The notes below the pieces were generated by a model that worked only from the letters and a program-made list of their open reading frames with translations, ran no database searches and was not told where the DNA came from. The position numbers and the translations under genes are program-made. A DNA stretch of 64,000 nt, from the NCBI GenBank assembly GCA_021734905.1, contig JAIPIB010000001.1, positions 140,588-204,587 of the forward strand, given 5' to 3'. The stretch comes from Minisyncoccota bacterium. GTDB taxonomy: Bacteria; Patescibacteria; Paceibacteria; UBA9973; UBA918. Within the stretch, counting starts at the first letter, position 1. Every line of letters starts with the position of its first letter. Positions 41,675 through 50,400 of the stretch are shown one piece after another.

Positions 41675-42589
41675 ATGGCAAATCGGCATCTTTCAAGATC
41701 AATTGTTCTTCAATCACTCTTCGAGTGGGATTTAAATAGTATAGAAAAAAACGTTGTGCATGAGACGCTTATGCGTAACGTTGAGGAGTTTGCACCAAAC
41801 AAGTCTGACACACCATTCATGGAGAATCTTCTTGATGGTGTTTTAAGTAAACAAGGCGAACTTGATCTTGTTATAGAAAAAGCTGCCCCCGAGTGGCCAA
41901 TTGACCGAATTGCCCCCGTTGATCGAAATATTTTACGGTTAGGCTTATATGAACTTTTGTTTTCTGACCGAAAACAGGTTCCAGCAAAAGTTGCTATTAA
42001 TGAAGCAATTGAACTTGCAAAGCAATTTGGCGGTGAAAATTCGAGTCGGTTTGTAAATGGTGTTCTTGGTGCTGTATATAAGGAAATTGGAGAGCCTGGT
42101 AAAGAAGAAGTTTCTCGATCAAAAAAGAAGAAAGATATACCCTATGAACAAATGGCCATTGAGCGTTTGGCTGGAGCTGTTGTGTATGCGATTCATGAAG
42201 GGGTCATGTACCTTGCACTTGTCCATGACATTTTCGGTCACTGGACTCTTTCAAAGGGTAAGATTGGCGACAGGCCTGAGATTGCGAATGAAAGTGTTGA
42301 GGACGGAACCATGCGCGAAGTAAAAGAGGAGATTGGACTTGCGATTGAGATCGAAACCGAGCTCGGTAAAAATGAGTACATTGCATCACATCCCGAGAAG
42401 GGAAAGGTTCGAAAGCAGGTTGTCTATTTCCTTGCGAAGGCACCATATGTGGATTTGAAACTCGAACAGAAGGGTGGTCTTGATGATGCAAAGTGGTTCA
42501 AAGTTGCAGATATCCTTGAACTTAATTTTTACGAAGACATACTACCTATTGTGACAAAGGCTATTACGATGCTTGTCTCACGAAAATAA
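41675..42589 (+). CDS. nusB: NusB fused to a Nudix hydrolase domain
   Basis: Residues 1-140 are a NusB antitermination domain (MANRHLSRSIVLQSLFEWD, PIDRIAPVDRNILRLGLYELLF, KVAINEAIELAKQFGGENSSRFVNGVLGAVYKE). After a Lys-rich linker, residues about 165-304 form a Nudix domain with box GKIGDRPEIANE-x7-REVKEEIGL (two extra residues between the first Gly and the first Glu). NusB normally acts in rRNA transcription antitermination. Nudix enzymes hydrolyse nucleoside diphosphate derivatives or caps. The start at 41675 lies after a TATACT box (41647-41652); an upstream GTG at 41633 is within the preceding hairpin. Confidence 0.92.
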   Translation: MANRHLSRSIVLQSLFEWDLNSIEKNVVHETLMRNVEEFAPNKSDTPFMENLLDGVLSKQGELDLVIEKAAPEWPIDRIAPVDRNILRLGLYELLFSDRKQVPAKVAINEAIELAKQFGGENSSRFVNGVLGAVYKEIGEPGKEEVSRSKKKKDIPYEQMAIERLAGAVVYAIHEGVMYLALVHDIFGHWTLSKGKIGDRPEIANESVEDGTMREVKEEIGLAIEIETELGKNEYIASHPEKGKVRKQVVYFLAKAPYVDLKLEQKGGLDDAKWFKVADILELNFYEDILPIVTKAITMLVSRK

Positions 42590-42764
42590 ACTAAATTGAG
42601 TGATTACATCGCGGTACTACAAAGAATACTTTGCACTATATTAACCATACCGCTCAAAATATTTTTATCGTCCCTCTCGTACGCATCTCAATTTTGTTTA
42701 TTTTCAAAACCTGTCGGAATAATAATTTCTAGTCCGTAATTAACTTTTGTGGTAGTCTATCGCC

Positions 42765-43481
42765 ATGACAGAAGCACATGAAATCCCAGAAAGCCTTATA
42801 AGACTCGAAAAGCTGATCGGGGTTACTTTTAATGAATCGAAACACCTCCTTACTGCGATAACACATCGTTCGTATCTTAATGAACATCGTGAGGCAAAAC
42901 AAGAGCATAATGAACGATATGAGTTTCTTGGGGACGCTGTCCTCGAGTTAGTTATTACTGATTTTCTTTTTCATAAATATCCTGAAAAGCCAGAGGGTGA
43001 TCTTACGGCAGTCCGTGCAGCACTTGTTAATACCTTGTCATTGGCAGAAGTTGCCACAAATATGAATATCAATGAATTTCTTCTTCTTTCAAAAGGTGAG
43101 GAGAGAGATACGGGGCGCGCGCGACAATATATTCTTGCAAACACATTTGAATCGATTATTGGTGCTATCTATCTTGATCAAGGATATGATGCGGCAAAAG
43201 AATTTATTGGAAGCCATCTTTTTGATAAAACGGACACAATCGTTGCTAAACGCCTTTGGCAGGATGGAAAAAGCAGGTTTCAAGAATTGGCGCAAGAACA
43301 TACAAACATTACTCCAAGTTATGAGACGTTGAGTCAGACAGGACCTGACCACGATCGTGTTTTTACTGTTGGTGTTTTTCTTGGCGGTGAAAAAATTGCA
43401 GAAGGAAAGGGTAGGTCAAAACAAGAAGCAGAGCAAGCCGCTGCTGATGCTGGGGTATCTGTAAAGGGTTGGGAGTACTAA
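42765..43481 (+). CDS. rnc: Ribonuclease III
   Basis: The double-strand RNA endonuclease has 238 residues. The nuclease signature ERYEFLGDAVLELVITDFLF and the second metal-site region ANTFESIIGAIYLDQGYDAAK are present. A C-terminal dsRNA-binding domain follows (FQELAQEHTNITPSYETLSQTGPDHDRVFTVGVFLGGEKIAEGKGRSKQEAEQAAA in parts). TAGTCT at 42753-42758 ends 6 nt before the ATG. A 175-bp spacer upstream of it (42590-42752) shows nothing else. Confidence 0.97.
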   Translation: MTEAHEIPESLIRLEKLIGVTFNESKHLLTAITHRSYLNEHREAKQEHNERYEFLGDAVLELVITDFLFHKYPEKPEGDLTAVRAALVNTLSLAEVATNMNINEFLLLSKGEERDTGRARQYILANTFESIIGAIYLDQGYDAAKEFIGSHLFDKTDTIVAKRLWQDGKSRFQELAQEHTNITPSYETLSQTGPDHDRVFTVGVFLGGEKIAEGKGRSKQEAEQAAADAGVSVKGWEY

Positions 43482-43506
43482 TGTTAAAAAGCAGAGGTGT
43501 ACAAAC

Positions 43507-43562
43507 CTCCAAAAATAAACGGACCCTTCCAGTTAACTGGAAGGGTCCGTTTATTTTTGGAG
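43507..43562 (+). terminator. Perfect 56-bp palindrome after rnc
   Basis: Two 28-base arms meet with no unpaired loop at the core TTCCAGTTAACTGGAA. The 3' arm contains TTTATTTTT. The same 16-bp core is found at 36083 and 50418. Confidence 0.85.
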
Positions 43563-43612
43563 AATATCAGAAGTGATTAACATCCATACCTTATTTTGGA
43601 GTGAGTGCATGG

Positions 43613-43618
43613 TAAAAT
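43613..43618 (+). promoter_or_regulatory. -10 box of prepilin gene
   Basis: TG-G-TAAAAT ends 6 nt before the ATG at 43625, which selects that start over the ATG at 43619. Confidence 0.5.
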
Positions 43619-43624
43619 ATGTGC

Positions 43625-44113
43625 ATGAGATTTTTATCGTCTAGTAAGCGTGCTTTCACGTTGGTGGAGATTCTTATTGTTATGGCTGTTATTGGGATTT
43701 TATCCACTATTGTCATGTCCAATCTTCAAGAAGGAAGAAAGAGTGCACGTGATTCTCAGAGAAAGAGTGATCTTCAACAGATTCAACTTGCAATGCGCGC
43801 GTATCGTGATGCAGAATCGACTTCTGAGCACCCTTCATTTGCAGCAGGTGACCTTATTGGTGATGGTTTAGGTTTCGATAGTGTATTCTCTGGTTATGTT
43901 ACAGGAAACATAAAGGATCCTCTCGACCGCGACGAGTATCATTATTATTATGATAGTAGCTATACGTGTAATGGAGTAAATACGGTTGTCCTTGTCCAAA
44001 CTATGGAGCGGTCTGGAGCTGGGAACTATAGTAGTGTTTGTAGTAGTGCGCCGTCAGATCTTGGAAATGGAATCACACCAACTGCAGACTCATACATCGT
44101 GATATTAAAATAA
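43625..44113 (+). CDS. Type IV prepilin-like protein (pseudopilin)
   Basis: The 162-residue protein has a short basic leader (MRFLSSSKRA) and the class III prepilin segment FTLVEILIVMAVIGILSTIV with Glu5 of the mature protein. The cleavage site is atypical because Ala replaces the Gly at -1 (KRA/FTLVE). The polar C-terminal domain has two Cys (TCNG and SSVC) that could form a D-loop disulfide. RKSARDSQRKSDLQQIQLAM is the usual pseudopilin helix. It lies 4 nt upstream of the SMC gene. Confidence 0.88.
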   Translation: MRFLSSSKRAFTLVEILIVMAVIGILSTIVMSNLQEGRKSARDSQRKSDLQQIQLAMRAYRDAESTSEHPSFAAGDLIGDGLGFDSVFSGYVTGNIKDPLDRDEYHYYYDSSYTCNGVNTVVLVQTMERSGAGNYSSVCSSAPSDLGNGITPTADSYIVILK

Positions 44114-44117
44114 AGAC

Positions 44118-46403
44118 ATGTACCTTAAAGAACTCACAATCAATGGATTCAAATCGTTTGCTCGCAAGGGTGAGCTTGAATTCACGACTCCTATCACCGC
44201 CATTGTTGGGCCGAATGGTTCTGGTAAATCAAATGTTGCCGAGGCGTTTCGCTTTGTGCTTGGTGAGCAATCAATAAAATCTATGCGAGGAAAGCGTGGT
44301 GAGGATCTTATCTTTAATGGGTCTGAAAGTATCTCTCGTTCAAATCGTGCGTCTGTTACGATTTCACTTTTGAATCCATTAAGGAATGGAACAAGGGTCT
44401 TTCCTCTTGATTTTGATGAAATCACGGTTGAACGTGTTGTTAATAGGGATGGCACAAATGAGTATTCTATCAATGGCTCGAAGACACGCCTTAAGGATGT
44501 CCAGGAGCTCCTTGCTGCAGCAAACATTGGTTCTACTGGGCACCATATTATTTCACAAGGCGAGGCTGATCGGATTCTTTCAGCAAGTCCTCGGGAGCGA
44601 CGTGAAATGATTGAGGACGCACTTGGTCTTAAGGTGTTTCAATATAAAAAAGCAGAAAGTGAACGAAAGCTTAAAAAGACTCTTGAAAATATTGATCAGG
44701 TTGAGTCACTGCGCAGGGAAGTTGCACCTCACCTCAAATTCCTTGAACGACAGATTAAAAAAATTGAACGTGCACTCGCGCTTCAGGAGGAGCTTAAGGT
44801 TGTCTATGCTGAGTATCTGAAGCGCGAGGATACCGTTATTGCATTCCATCACGATAGACTGACAAAGGCTCGACATAGTCCCGTTAAAAGACAAAAAGAA
44901 CTTGAGGAGGCACTTGCTGTTGCAAAAGAAAAACTTAAAGTTCAAGAACAGGATGATACAAGTGATGCTCTTGTTGAGCTTGAAGAAAAAATGTCTGTAG
45001 CGCGACGCGAACGACATGAAATATCTCGTATTGTAGGACAACTTGAAGGACAGGTATTGTTTCTCGAGCGGCAAATTAATGAAAAACAAAAAAGAAGAGA
45101 AGCAGAAGAAGAAACACCAATTCCTCGGAGCGAATTCAAGAAGGTTATGGAACAAAGTGAGCGTAGCATTTCCCAAGCACTCGCAAACGGTGACATAAAA
45201 ATTCTCTCTCGAGCAATCACCGACGTGATGCGGTCACTTAAGGTTCTCCTTACTCACACATTTAAAAATGATGATGCTGATGGCCTTAAAAATCTTGAAC
45301 ATGAGCTTGCAGAGTTAAAAAAGAAAAAAGCACATACAGAAAAAGATACGGAGAAGCTTCAGGACGAAGAAGGGAAATTAGCAGAAGAGTACAACGAACT
45401 GAAGCGTAAGGTTGAGTCAGAGAGTACTGAAAGTCGTGAAGCTGAGCGTGAAGTATTTTCACTCATGAATGAACAACGAGAAGTTGAACAGACCATTGAT
45501 GGGTTTGACCGTGAACTCATAATGCTTGAGCGCGACCGGCAAGAATTTAAAGACGAGTTACAAGAGGCTGTGTCACTCCTTGGGCGTGGGGCTGGAATGT
45601 ATTTTGAATATGAGGTTGTTGATACAGAAGGCAAAAAGCTACCACCCGAGGAACTAGTTAATGAGAATCGGTCAGTACAGCACGGAAGAAGGCGTGAACT
45701 GGAACGAATGAAGATACGTCTTGAAGAGCTTGGGATTGGTTCAAATGATGATGTTCTCAAGGAGTACAAAGAGGTAAAGGGGAGAGATGAATTCTTGATG
45801 CACGAGCTCAGCGATTTAACTTTGTCAGTAGAAAAACTCGAGGCACTCATTCAGGAACTCACCAATGACCTCAATGAACAATTTATTTTAGGTATTGAGA
45901 AAATAGGTTCTGAGTTTAGTAAATTCTTTGTACTCATGTTTGGCGGAGGAAGTGCTGAGCTCTTAAGAATTAAGCCGAAGGTATCAAAGAAGAATGAAGA
46001 AGACCTCGAGAATATTGATATCGATGAAGTGGTCGAAGAAGAACCAGAAGAGGGGATTGAGATTGATGTTAAGCTCCCGAACAAGCGTGTTCGGGGATTA
46101 GATATGCTCTCAGGTGGAGAACGTGCCCTCACCTCTATTGCACTTATCTTTGCGATGAGTCAGGTGAACCCACCACTCTTTGTGATTCTTGATGAAACAG
46201 ATGCGGCACTTGATGAGGCGAACAGTCGTCGATACGGCGATATGATTTCCGCGCTCGCAGAAAAGTCACAGCTTATTTTGATTACTCACAATCGAGAGAC
46301 AATGGGACGTGCGGGAGTTCTTTACGGAGTGACAATGGCAGGGGACGGTATTTCTAAATTACTTTCAGTAAAGTTTGACGAGGCAGTTGCAGTAGCGAAG
46401 TAA
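44118..46403 (+). CDS. smc: Short SMC-like chromosome segregation ATPase
   Basis: The N-terminal ATPase half has FKSFARKGELEF, Walker A GPNGSGKSN and GEADRILSASPRERREMIEDA. The C-terminal half has the signature LSGGERALTSIALIFAM and Walker B FVILDETDAALDE. At 761 residues it is about 400 shorter than standard SMC (about 1180). The coiled coils are short, and at about residues 325-390, where the globular hinge should be, there is only a helical, charged stretch (SERSISQALANGDIKIL) with no hinge glycine motifs. An acidic insertion (EEDLENIDIDEVVEEEPEEG) precedes the signature. It may still dimerise by coiled coil and heads, as in hinge-less RecN-like proteins. Confidence 0.9.
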   Translation: MYLKELTINGFKSFARKGELEFTTPITAIVGPNGSGKSNVAEAFRFVLGEQSIKSMRGKRGEDLIFNGSESISRSNRASVTISLLNPLRNGTRVFPLDFDEITVERVVNRDGTNEYSINGSKTRLKDVQELLAAANIGSTGHHIISQGEADRILSASPRERREMIEDALGLKVFQYKKAESERKLKKTLENIDQVESLRREVAPHLKFLERQIKKIERALALQEELKVVYAEYLKREDTVIAFHHDRLTKARHSPVKRQKELEEALAVAKEKLKVQEQDDTSDALVELEEKMSVARRERHEISRIVGQLEGQVLFLERQINEKQKRREAEEETPIPRSEFKKVMEQSERSISQALANGDIKILSRAITDVMRSLKVLLTHTFKNDDADGLKNLEHELAELKKKKAHTEKDTEKLQDEEGKLAEEYNELKRKVESESTESREAEREVFSLMNEQREVEQTIDGFDRELIMLERDRQEFKDELQEAVSLLGRGAGMYFEYEVVDTEGKKLPPEELVNENRSVQHGRRRELERMKIRLEELGIGSNDDVLKEYKEVKGRDEFLMHELSDLTLSVEKLEALIQELTNDLNEQFILGIEKIGSEFSKFFVLMFGGGSAELLRIKPKVSKKNEEDLENIDIDEVVEEEPEEGIEIDVKLPNKRVRGLDMLSGGERALTSIALIFAMSQVNPPLFVILDETDAALDEANSRRYGDMISALAEKSQLILITHNRETMGRAGVLYGVTMAGDGISKLLSVKFDEAVAVAK

Positions 46404-46432
46404 GAAGACTTATTTATTAAAATAAAAATAGC

Positions 46433-46458
46433 AAAACCCAGACGGATGTCTGGGTTTT
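46433..46458. terminator. Bidirectional terminator after smc
   Basis: AAAACCCAGAC/GTCTGGGTTTT with a 4-nt loop and T tracts on both strands serves smc and the convergent small gene. Confidence 0.88.
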
Positions 46459-46479
46459 TTGTAAGCACGTTGACGTATG

Positions 46480-46722
46480 TCAAAGCGCTTCTGATTTTGA
46501 ACAAATACAATGTCCAACCTGGACACTGAGATGGTTAAGTTTGAAGAACTCCTCAATCTCTTCCGCGGTCACACCATCCCCGAAGTCCATTTTTGCCGAA
46601 TAGTTCAAAGGAGAACGTTCAGCCCTGGTTATTTTCTTCGCCGGATATTTCTTCCATAGAGCCGCAAGGAACAACTTGACTGCATACTCCGGTCCACAAA
46701 CGACAATTCCGCATTCAGCCAT
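46480..46722 (-). CDS. Small hypothetical protein with strong Shine-Dalgarno
   Basis: The 80-residue cytosolic protein (MAECGIVVCGPEYAVKLFLA...) has four Cys and a C-terminal EEIEEFFKLNHLSVQVG helix-strand. GAGAGGAGACAGAA precedes the ATG. The codon use is GC-richer than that of its neighbours. It belongs with the genes at 28480, 31577, 32083, 40471, 40832 and 61004 in a Shine-Dalgarno class without known function. Confidence 0.55.
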   Translation of the reverse strand: MAECGIVVCGPEYAVKLFLAALWKKYPAKKITRAERSPLNYSAKMDFGDGVTAEEIEEFFKLNHLSVQVGHCICSKSEAL

Positions 46723-46843
46723 TTCTGTCTCCTCTCATATTTAACAATGGTCTAATTATATTATACAACAAAAAAACTTGAATTACAATAAGCATTGTTG
46801 GAAATGCTGTATTTGTTTATTTTTTAGTGTTTTAAATAGAAGT

Positions 46844-48787
46844 TTAAGCAAGCTCAAAATCAAGGACTCGTTCTTCCATGTCGGCACGTGTAAGTTTGAT
46901 GCGAATTCCACCTCCCAGTGAATAGGTTTTTCCGGTACGATTACCTTTGACTCTGTATTTGCTTGATTCGTGTGTAAAGAAGTCACTTTTCATACTTGAG
47001 AGACGAATCATACCTTCGCATCGTGTTTCTTTTACTTCAACATACATGCCCCAATCTGTAACTCCAGTAATGATACCGTCAAATTCTTGTCCGACTTTAT
47101 CAAGCATGTACTCAACCTGCTTGTATTTGATTGAATCACGTTCAGCGGTAACCGCGGTCATTTCACGTTCAGATGACTGAATTGAGAGTTTTTCAAATTT
47201 AATTATTTCAGAACTTTTTATTACTGACCCATCAAGGTGTCGCCGAAGGAGACGGTGTGCCATGAGGTCGGGATATCTTCGAATTGGCGATGTGAAGTGT
47301 GTGTAGTATTTAAAAGCGAGACCATAGTGCCCAATGTTTTTTGTGGTGTAGATTGCTTTTGCCATTGAACGAATCGTTGCGGTCTTAATGAGATTTTCCT
47401 CAGGCGTTCCCTCGATAGACTTTAAGAGTTTGTTAATATCCCTAGCGTCAACAATACCTTTATTCGATTTAAATTCATGACCCAGTGCATGGAGAAAGAT
47501 GGTGAGGTCTTCAATTTTTTCTGGATTGGGAAGATCATGAACACGATAGACGAATGCGGCATCTCGTCCAAGTTTTTTTGTGTGGCTATGCACGAATTCT
47601 GCCACACGACGATTTGCGAGAAGCATAAAATCCTCAATCATGAGCATGGTCTCTGTGCGGACTTTTGCGTAGACTCGCAGTGGTTTACCTTCTGCATCAA
47701 GTTCAAATCTGACCTCAGGTTGGTCAAAGGCAATAGCTCCGTCCACGAACCGTTGTTTTCGTAACATCCTCCCGATACTCATTAATGTTGAAAGTTCAGT
47801 GTGAAGCGGTCCTTTGCCAGAATCCAAGACTTCCTGCGCTTCTTCATAGCTGAATCGTTTATCTGAATGAATGATCGTCTGCCCGTACCATTCATTATGA
47901 ATTTTACCCTGTGCGTCCATTTCGAAAACAGCAGAAAAAGAAAGTCGGTCTTCATTGGGACGAAGGGAACAGAGGTCGTTTGAAAGTACTTCAGGAAGCA
48001 TCGGAATGACACGATCGACAAGGTAGATAGACGTGCCTCGTGATTGGGCCTCTTTATCGATAATGTCATCTTCTCGGACATAGTGTGAGACATCAGCAAT
48101 ATGGATACCAACCTCGTAGTTACCATTTTCGAGTGCGTGAAAAGAAATTGCATCATCAAAATCTTTTGCGTCAGCAGGGTCAATGGTACAGGTAGTACGA
48201 TCACGCATGTCTCGCCGTTTTGGTTTTTCGCCTTGTGTATCAAGAACAGCTTGGGCAAAAATCGCTTCTTTTCTGGCATAAAGCTCTTGCCCAGCTTTTG
48301 CAATTGGTTCAGGAAAGTTTTCTGAGAAACCACCACCTCGAATAATTGCTTGCATTTCAGTTTCGTGATCTCCGGCAGGACCTAGAATTTCCGTGATAGT
48401 ACCAGTAGGGTCGGCGAGCGGGCTTTCCCAGGCTTTTATATGGACAACAACCTTCATTCCTTCATGTGTCGTCGTTGCATCGGGAAGTAGAGGTCGTATA
48501 TGAATACGTCGATTGTCGGGAAGGAGCCTATAGACACCAGCTTTCTTTTGGACTGAGCCGATAAACTCAGTATATTTTCGATCAATGACGCGGAGAACTT
48601 TTCCTTCCTGTCTCTTTCCGGGTACTTTTTTTCCAATCTCAAATTCTACAATGTCTCCATCGAGTGCGAAGGAAAGCGCTTCTGTTGGAATGAGAATATC
48701 CTCTTCATAATTTGGGACAGCAACAAACCCCGTGCCTTTTCCACGAATCATGATAACACCTTCAAATATTGATTTTTCTGCTTCCAT
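46844..48787 (-). CDS. rnr: Ribonuclease R (RNB-family 3'-5' exoribonuclease)
   Basis: The 647-residue protein has an N-terminal cold-shock-like RNA-binding part (GVIMIRGKGTGFVAV). The RNB catalytic core carries CTIDPADAKDFDDAISF with the clustered metal-binding aspartates, then VDRVIPMLPEVLSNDLCSLRPNEDRLSFS, GLAFKYYTHFTSPIRRYPDLMAHRLL, and a C-terminal S1 domain (GQEFDGIITGVTDWGMYVEV). It degrades structured RNA. TG-A-TACACT (48797-48805) ends 9 nt before the ATG. Confidence 0.96.
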   Translation of the reverse strand: MEAEKSIFEGVIMIRGKGTGFVAVPNYEEDILIPTEALSFALDGDIVEFEIGKKVPGKRQEGKVLRVIDRKYTEFIGSVQKKAGVYRLLPDNRRIHIRPLLPDATTTHEGMKVVVHIKAWESPLADPTGTITEILGPAGDHETEMQAIIRGGGFSENFPEPIAKAGQELYARKEAIFAQAVLDTQGEKPKRRDMRDRTTCTIDPADAKDFDDAISFHALENGNYEVGIHIADVSHYVREDDIIDKEAQSRGTSIYLVDRVIPMLPEVLSNDLCSLRPNEDRLSFSAVFEMDAQGKIHNEWYGQTIIHSDKRFSYEEAQEVLDSGKGPLHTELSTLMSIGRMLRKQRFVDGAIAFDQPEVRFELDAEGKPLRVYAKVRTETMLMIEDFMLLANRRVAEFVHSHTKKLGRDAAFVYRVHDLPNPEKIEDLTIFLHALGHEFKSNKGIVDARDINKLLKSIEGTPEENLIKTATIRSMAKAIYTTKNIGHYGLAFKYYTHFTSPIRRYPDLMAHRLLRRHLDGSVIKSSEIIKFEKLSIQSSEREMTAVTAERDSIKYKQVEYMLDKVGQEFDGIITGVTDWGMYVEVKETRCEGMIRLSSMKSDFFTHESSKYRVKGNRTGKTYSLGGGIRIKLTRADMEERVLDFELA

Positions 48788-48796
48788 GTGGTGTCG

Positions 48797-48805
48797 AGTG
48801 TATCA
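48797..48805 (-). promoter_or_regulatory. Extended -10 box of rnr
   Basis: TGATACACT on the minus strand ends 9 nt before the ATG and implies a near-leaderless mRNA. It lies back to back with the ncRNA promoter. Confidence 0.55.
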
Positions 48806-48810
48806 TGGAC

Positions 48811-48838
48811 TTGATTGATGGGCTACATAGGGTATATT
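48811..48838 (+). promoter_or_regulatory. Promoter of the structured ncRNA
   Basis: TTGATT (48811-48816), a 16-nt spacer and TATATT (48833-48838) predict a start near 48844. Confidence 0.65.
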
Positions 48839-48843
48839 TTAAA

Positions 48844-49110
48844 TAGGAGTGGAAGAAATCAACCGAGATTCCTGTACGGAACAATGTATTGGAGTAGCCA
48901 GCTCGCAAACGGCCGATTTTATCGGTTGGAAGTTATCTAAGCGCGCACTCATGGGTGTTACCTCAACAGTGGTCTGACAATAATTGCAGGGATTGTGGTC
49001 CTGCGAGGAAAACAGGCTACGCTACGTTGTCCGTACATCCACGGCTAAACCGTTCCTCCCTATTCCATGGCCAGTGAACCTTTCCAAGGTATGCTGGCTT
49101 TTTCTTTTTA
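48844..49110 (+). ncRNA. Structured non-coding RNA of unknown class, about 265 nt
   Basis: No ORF fits here, yet the segment has a promoter, a rich fold and a terminator. Nested long-range pairs are AATAGG/CCTATT (48842-48847 with 49059-49064), TGTACGGA/TCCGTACA (48873-48880 with 49030-49037), GTAGCC/GGCTAC (48894-48899 with 49015-49020) and CTCGC/GCGAG (48902-48906 with 49003-49007). Inside lies the hairpin CCGAT-TTT-ATCGG (48913-48925). GCAGG/CCTGC (48986-49004) competes with one pair. I do not recognise tmRNA, SRP RNA, RNase P or 6S signatures. Confidence 0.65.
49070..49110 (+). terminator. Terminator of the structured ncRNA
   Basis: GCCAG-TGA-ACCTT-TCC-AAGGT-ATG-CTGGC with symmetrical internal loops is followed by TTTTTCTTTTT. 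Confidence 0.85.
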
Positions 49111-49190
49111 CGAACTTGGTGTGGGGTTGACCATTGTGGCCCATTCTGGTACTCTTCTTCGCACTACAAGTGAGCGAGTGAGGGATGTGG

Positions 49191-49220
49191 ACAAAACAAA
49201 GACAGCAGTTTTTGTTTTGT
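49191..49220 (+). terminator. Weak terminator-like inverted repeat before rpsP
   Basis: ACAAAACAAA/TTTGTTTTGT with a 10-nt loop. The AT-rich stem makes it weak. It could end read-through from the ncRNA. Confidence 0.3.
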
Positions 49221-49262
49221 ATATATCCGAACGAGAGAAACTTGTATAAATTTTGAATTTAT

Positions 49263-49760
49263 ATGTTAAAGATGCGATTACAACGAATTGGCCGAAAAAA
49301 TAACCCCGCATACCGGGTTGTTGTTACTGATTCTCGAAATGCTGCAAAGCGCGGAACTAGTGTTGATGTTATTGGTTCGTATGATCCAAAGGCAGGTAAG
49401 TTCCAGATTGACGGAGAGAAAGCAAAACACTGGATTTCACACGGGGTTCAAGTTTCAGATACGGTTCATAACTTCCTTATAAGCGAGAAAATCATTGAAG
49501 GGAAGAAGATAAATGCACTTTCAAAAAAATCTCCTATTGTAGATGAGGCGAAGATTAAGGCAGAAGCTGAAGCGAAGGCAGCAAAGGAAGCAAAAGCTAT
49601 AGCAGATGCAGAAGCGAAAATCGCTGCAGAGAAAGCAGAGGCTGAAGCTCCAGCTGTAGCTGAGGTAGAGGAAGTTGTTACTGAAGAGGCGGTAGTGGTG
49701 GAAACTCCTGCTGAAGAAGCGTCAGCTCCAGATGTGGTGGAAGAAGAAGTGAAGGCATAA
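49263..49760 (+). CDS. rpsP: Small ribosomal subunit protein bS16 with acidic C-terminal extension
   Basis: The N-terminal 80 residues are a normal bS16 (MRLQRIGRKNNPAYRVVVTDSRNAAKRG, VIGSYDPK, HWISHGVQVSDTVHNFL). The remaining 85 are a low-complexity Ala/Glu/Lys then Glu/Val-rich tail. Total 165 residues, twice the family length. The order rpsP - KH protein - trmD follows the common bacterial cluster, with rimM missing and a Nudix gene inserted. Confidence 0.95.
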   Translation: MLKMRLQRIGRKNNPAYRVVVTDSRNAAKRGTSVDVIGSYDPKAGKFQIDGEKAKHWISHGVQVSDTVHNFLISEKIIEGKKINALSKKSPIVDEAKIKAEAEAKAAKEAKAIADAEAKIAAEKAEAEAPAVAEVEEVVTEEAVVVETPAEEASAPDVVEEEVKA

Positions 49761-49780
49761 TATATTTGATTTAGGAAGTA

Positions 49781-49819
49781 ATACACCCACATGAGGATTC
49801 TCCTCATGTGGGTGTATTG
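49781..49819 (+). terminator. Terminator after rpsP
   Basis: A perfect 18-bp stem (AATACACCCACATGAGGA and complement) with a TTC loop, without a long T run. Confidence 0.8.
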
Positions 49820-49909
49820 ACGTATGCGTTCTACCTGCTACCATTCTAGTCAGTACGTTTTAGTAATGAACGTCACGGAAGCTTAACAGAGTAAGTTCTC
49901 AATTCACAT

Positions 49910-50263
49910 ATGGAATTAGATCAACAGTTTCTTGAACAGCTTGTAGTATCACTCGTAGATCATCCTGAAAGCGTAAAGGTTAATCGAACTGTAGATGAGA
50001 TGGGAGTACTACTTACACTTGATGTGCACGCAGAAGACATGGGGAAGATAATTGGTCGTTCTGGAAATACAGCAAAGGCAATTCGAACACTGCTTCGTGT
50101 TGTAGGCATGAAGAACGAAGCGCGAGTTAATTTGAAAATCAATGAACCTGAAGGAGGGACGCGTTCAGTTGCATCTGCTGATGCAAACGTTGATGTAAGT
50201 GCTGACGAGGTACCGAATGAGCCTAAGTCTTTAGACGAAGCAATCGACGGTTTGCGCATATAA
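49910..50263 (+). CDS. khpA: KH-domain RNA-binding protein (KhpA/YlqC family)
   Basis: The 117-residue protein has a KH domain with the GxxG loop as GKIIGRSGNTAKAIRTLL, preceded by LEQLVVSLVDHPESVKV as in the YlqC/KhpA family. An acidic C-terminal tail of about 40 residues is extra. It probably works as a small RNA chaperone, often with a KhpB partner. Conserved position next to rpsP. Confidence 0.92.
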   Translation: MELDQQFLEQLVVSLVDHPESVKVNRTVDEMGVLLTLDVHAEDMGKIIGRSGNTAKAIRTLLRVVGMKNEARVNLKINEPEGGTRSVASADANVDVSADEVPNEPKSLDEAIDGLRI

Positions 50264-50400
50264 TTCCACAGTTGGAAAATTTCGTTGTTGAAACTTCAAT
50301 TTCCTTCCTCGCCGTACGAGATGTACGGCTCAGTCGTAAATTTCGTTTCGCCTAGAACTTTTCTCAACTCTGAAATTATCTGTCGTAGATAGACGTAAGA

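Noticed and set aside
48844..49110. Identification of the structured RNA as RNase P, tmRNA, SRP or 6S RNA
   Set aside because: GCGAGGAAAACAGG resembles the RNase P GAGGAAAG box only partly and the partner regions are missing; the tmRNA tRNA-like ends and tag, and the SRP GGAAGCAGCC loop, are absent. The 6S fold should be one long rod, not a multibranch.
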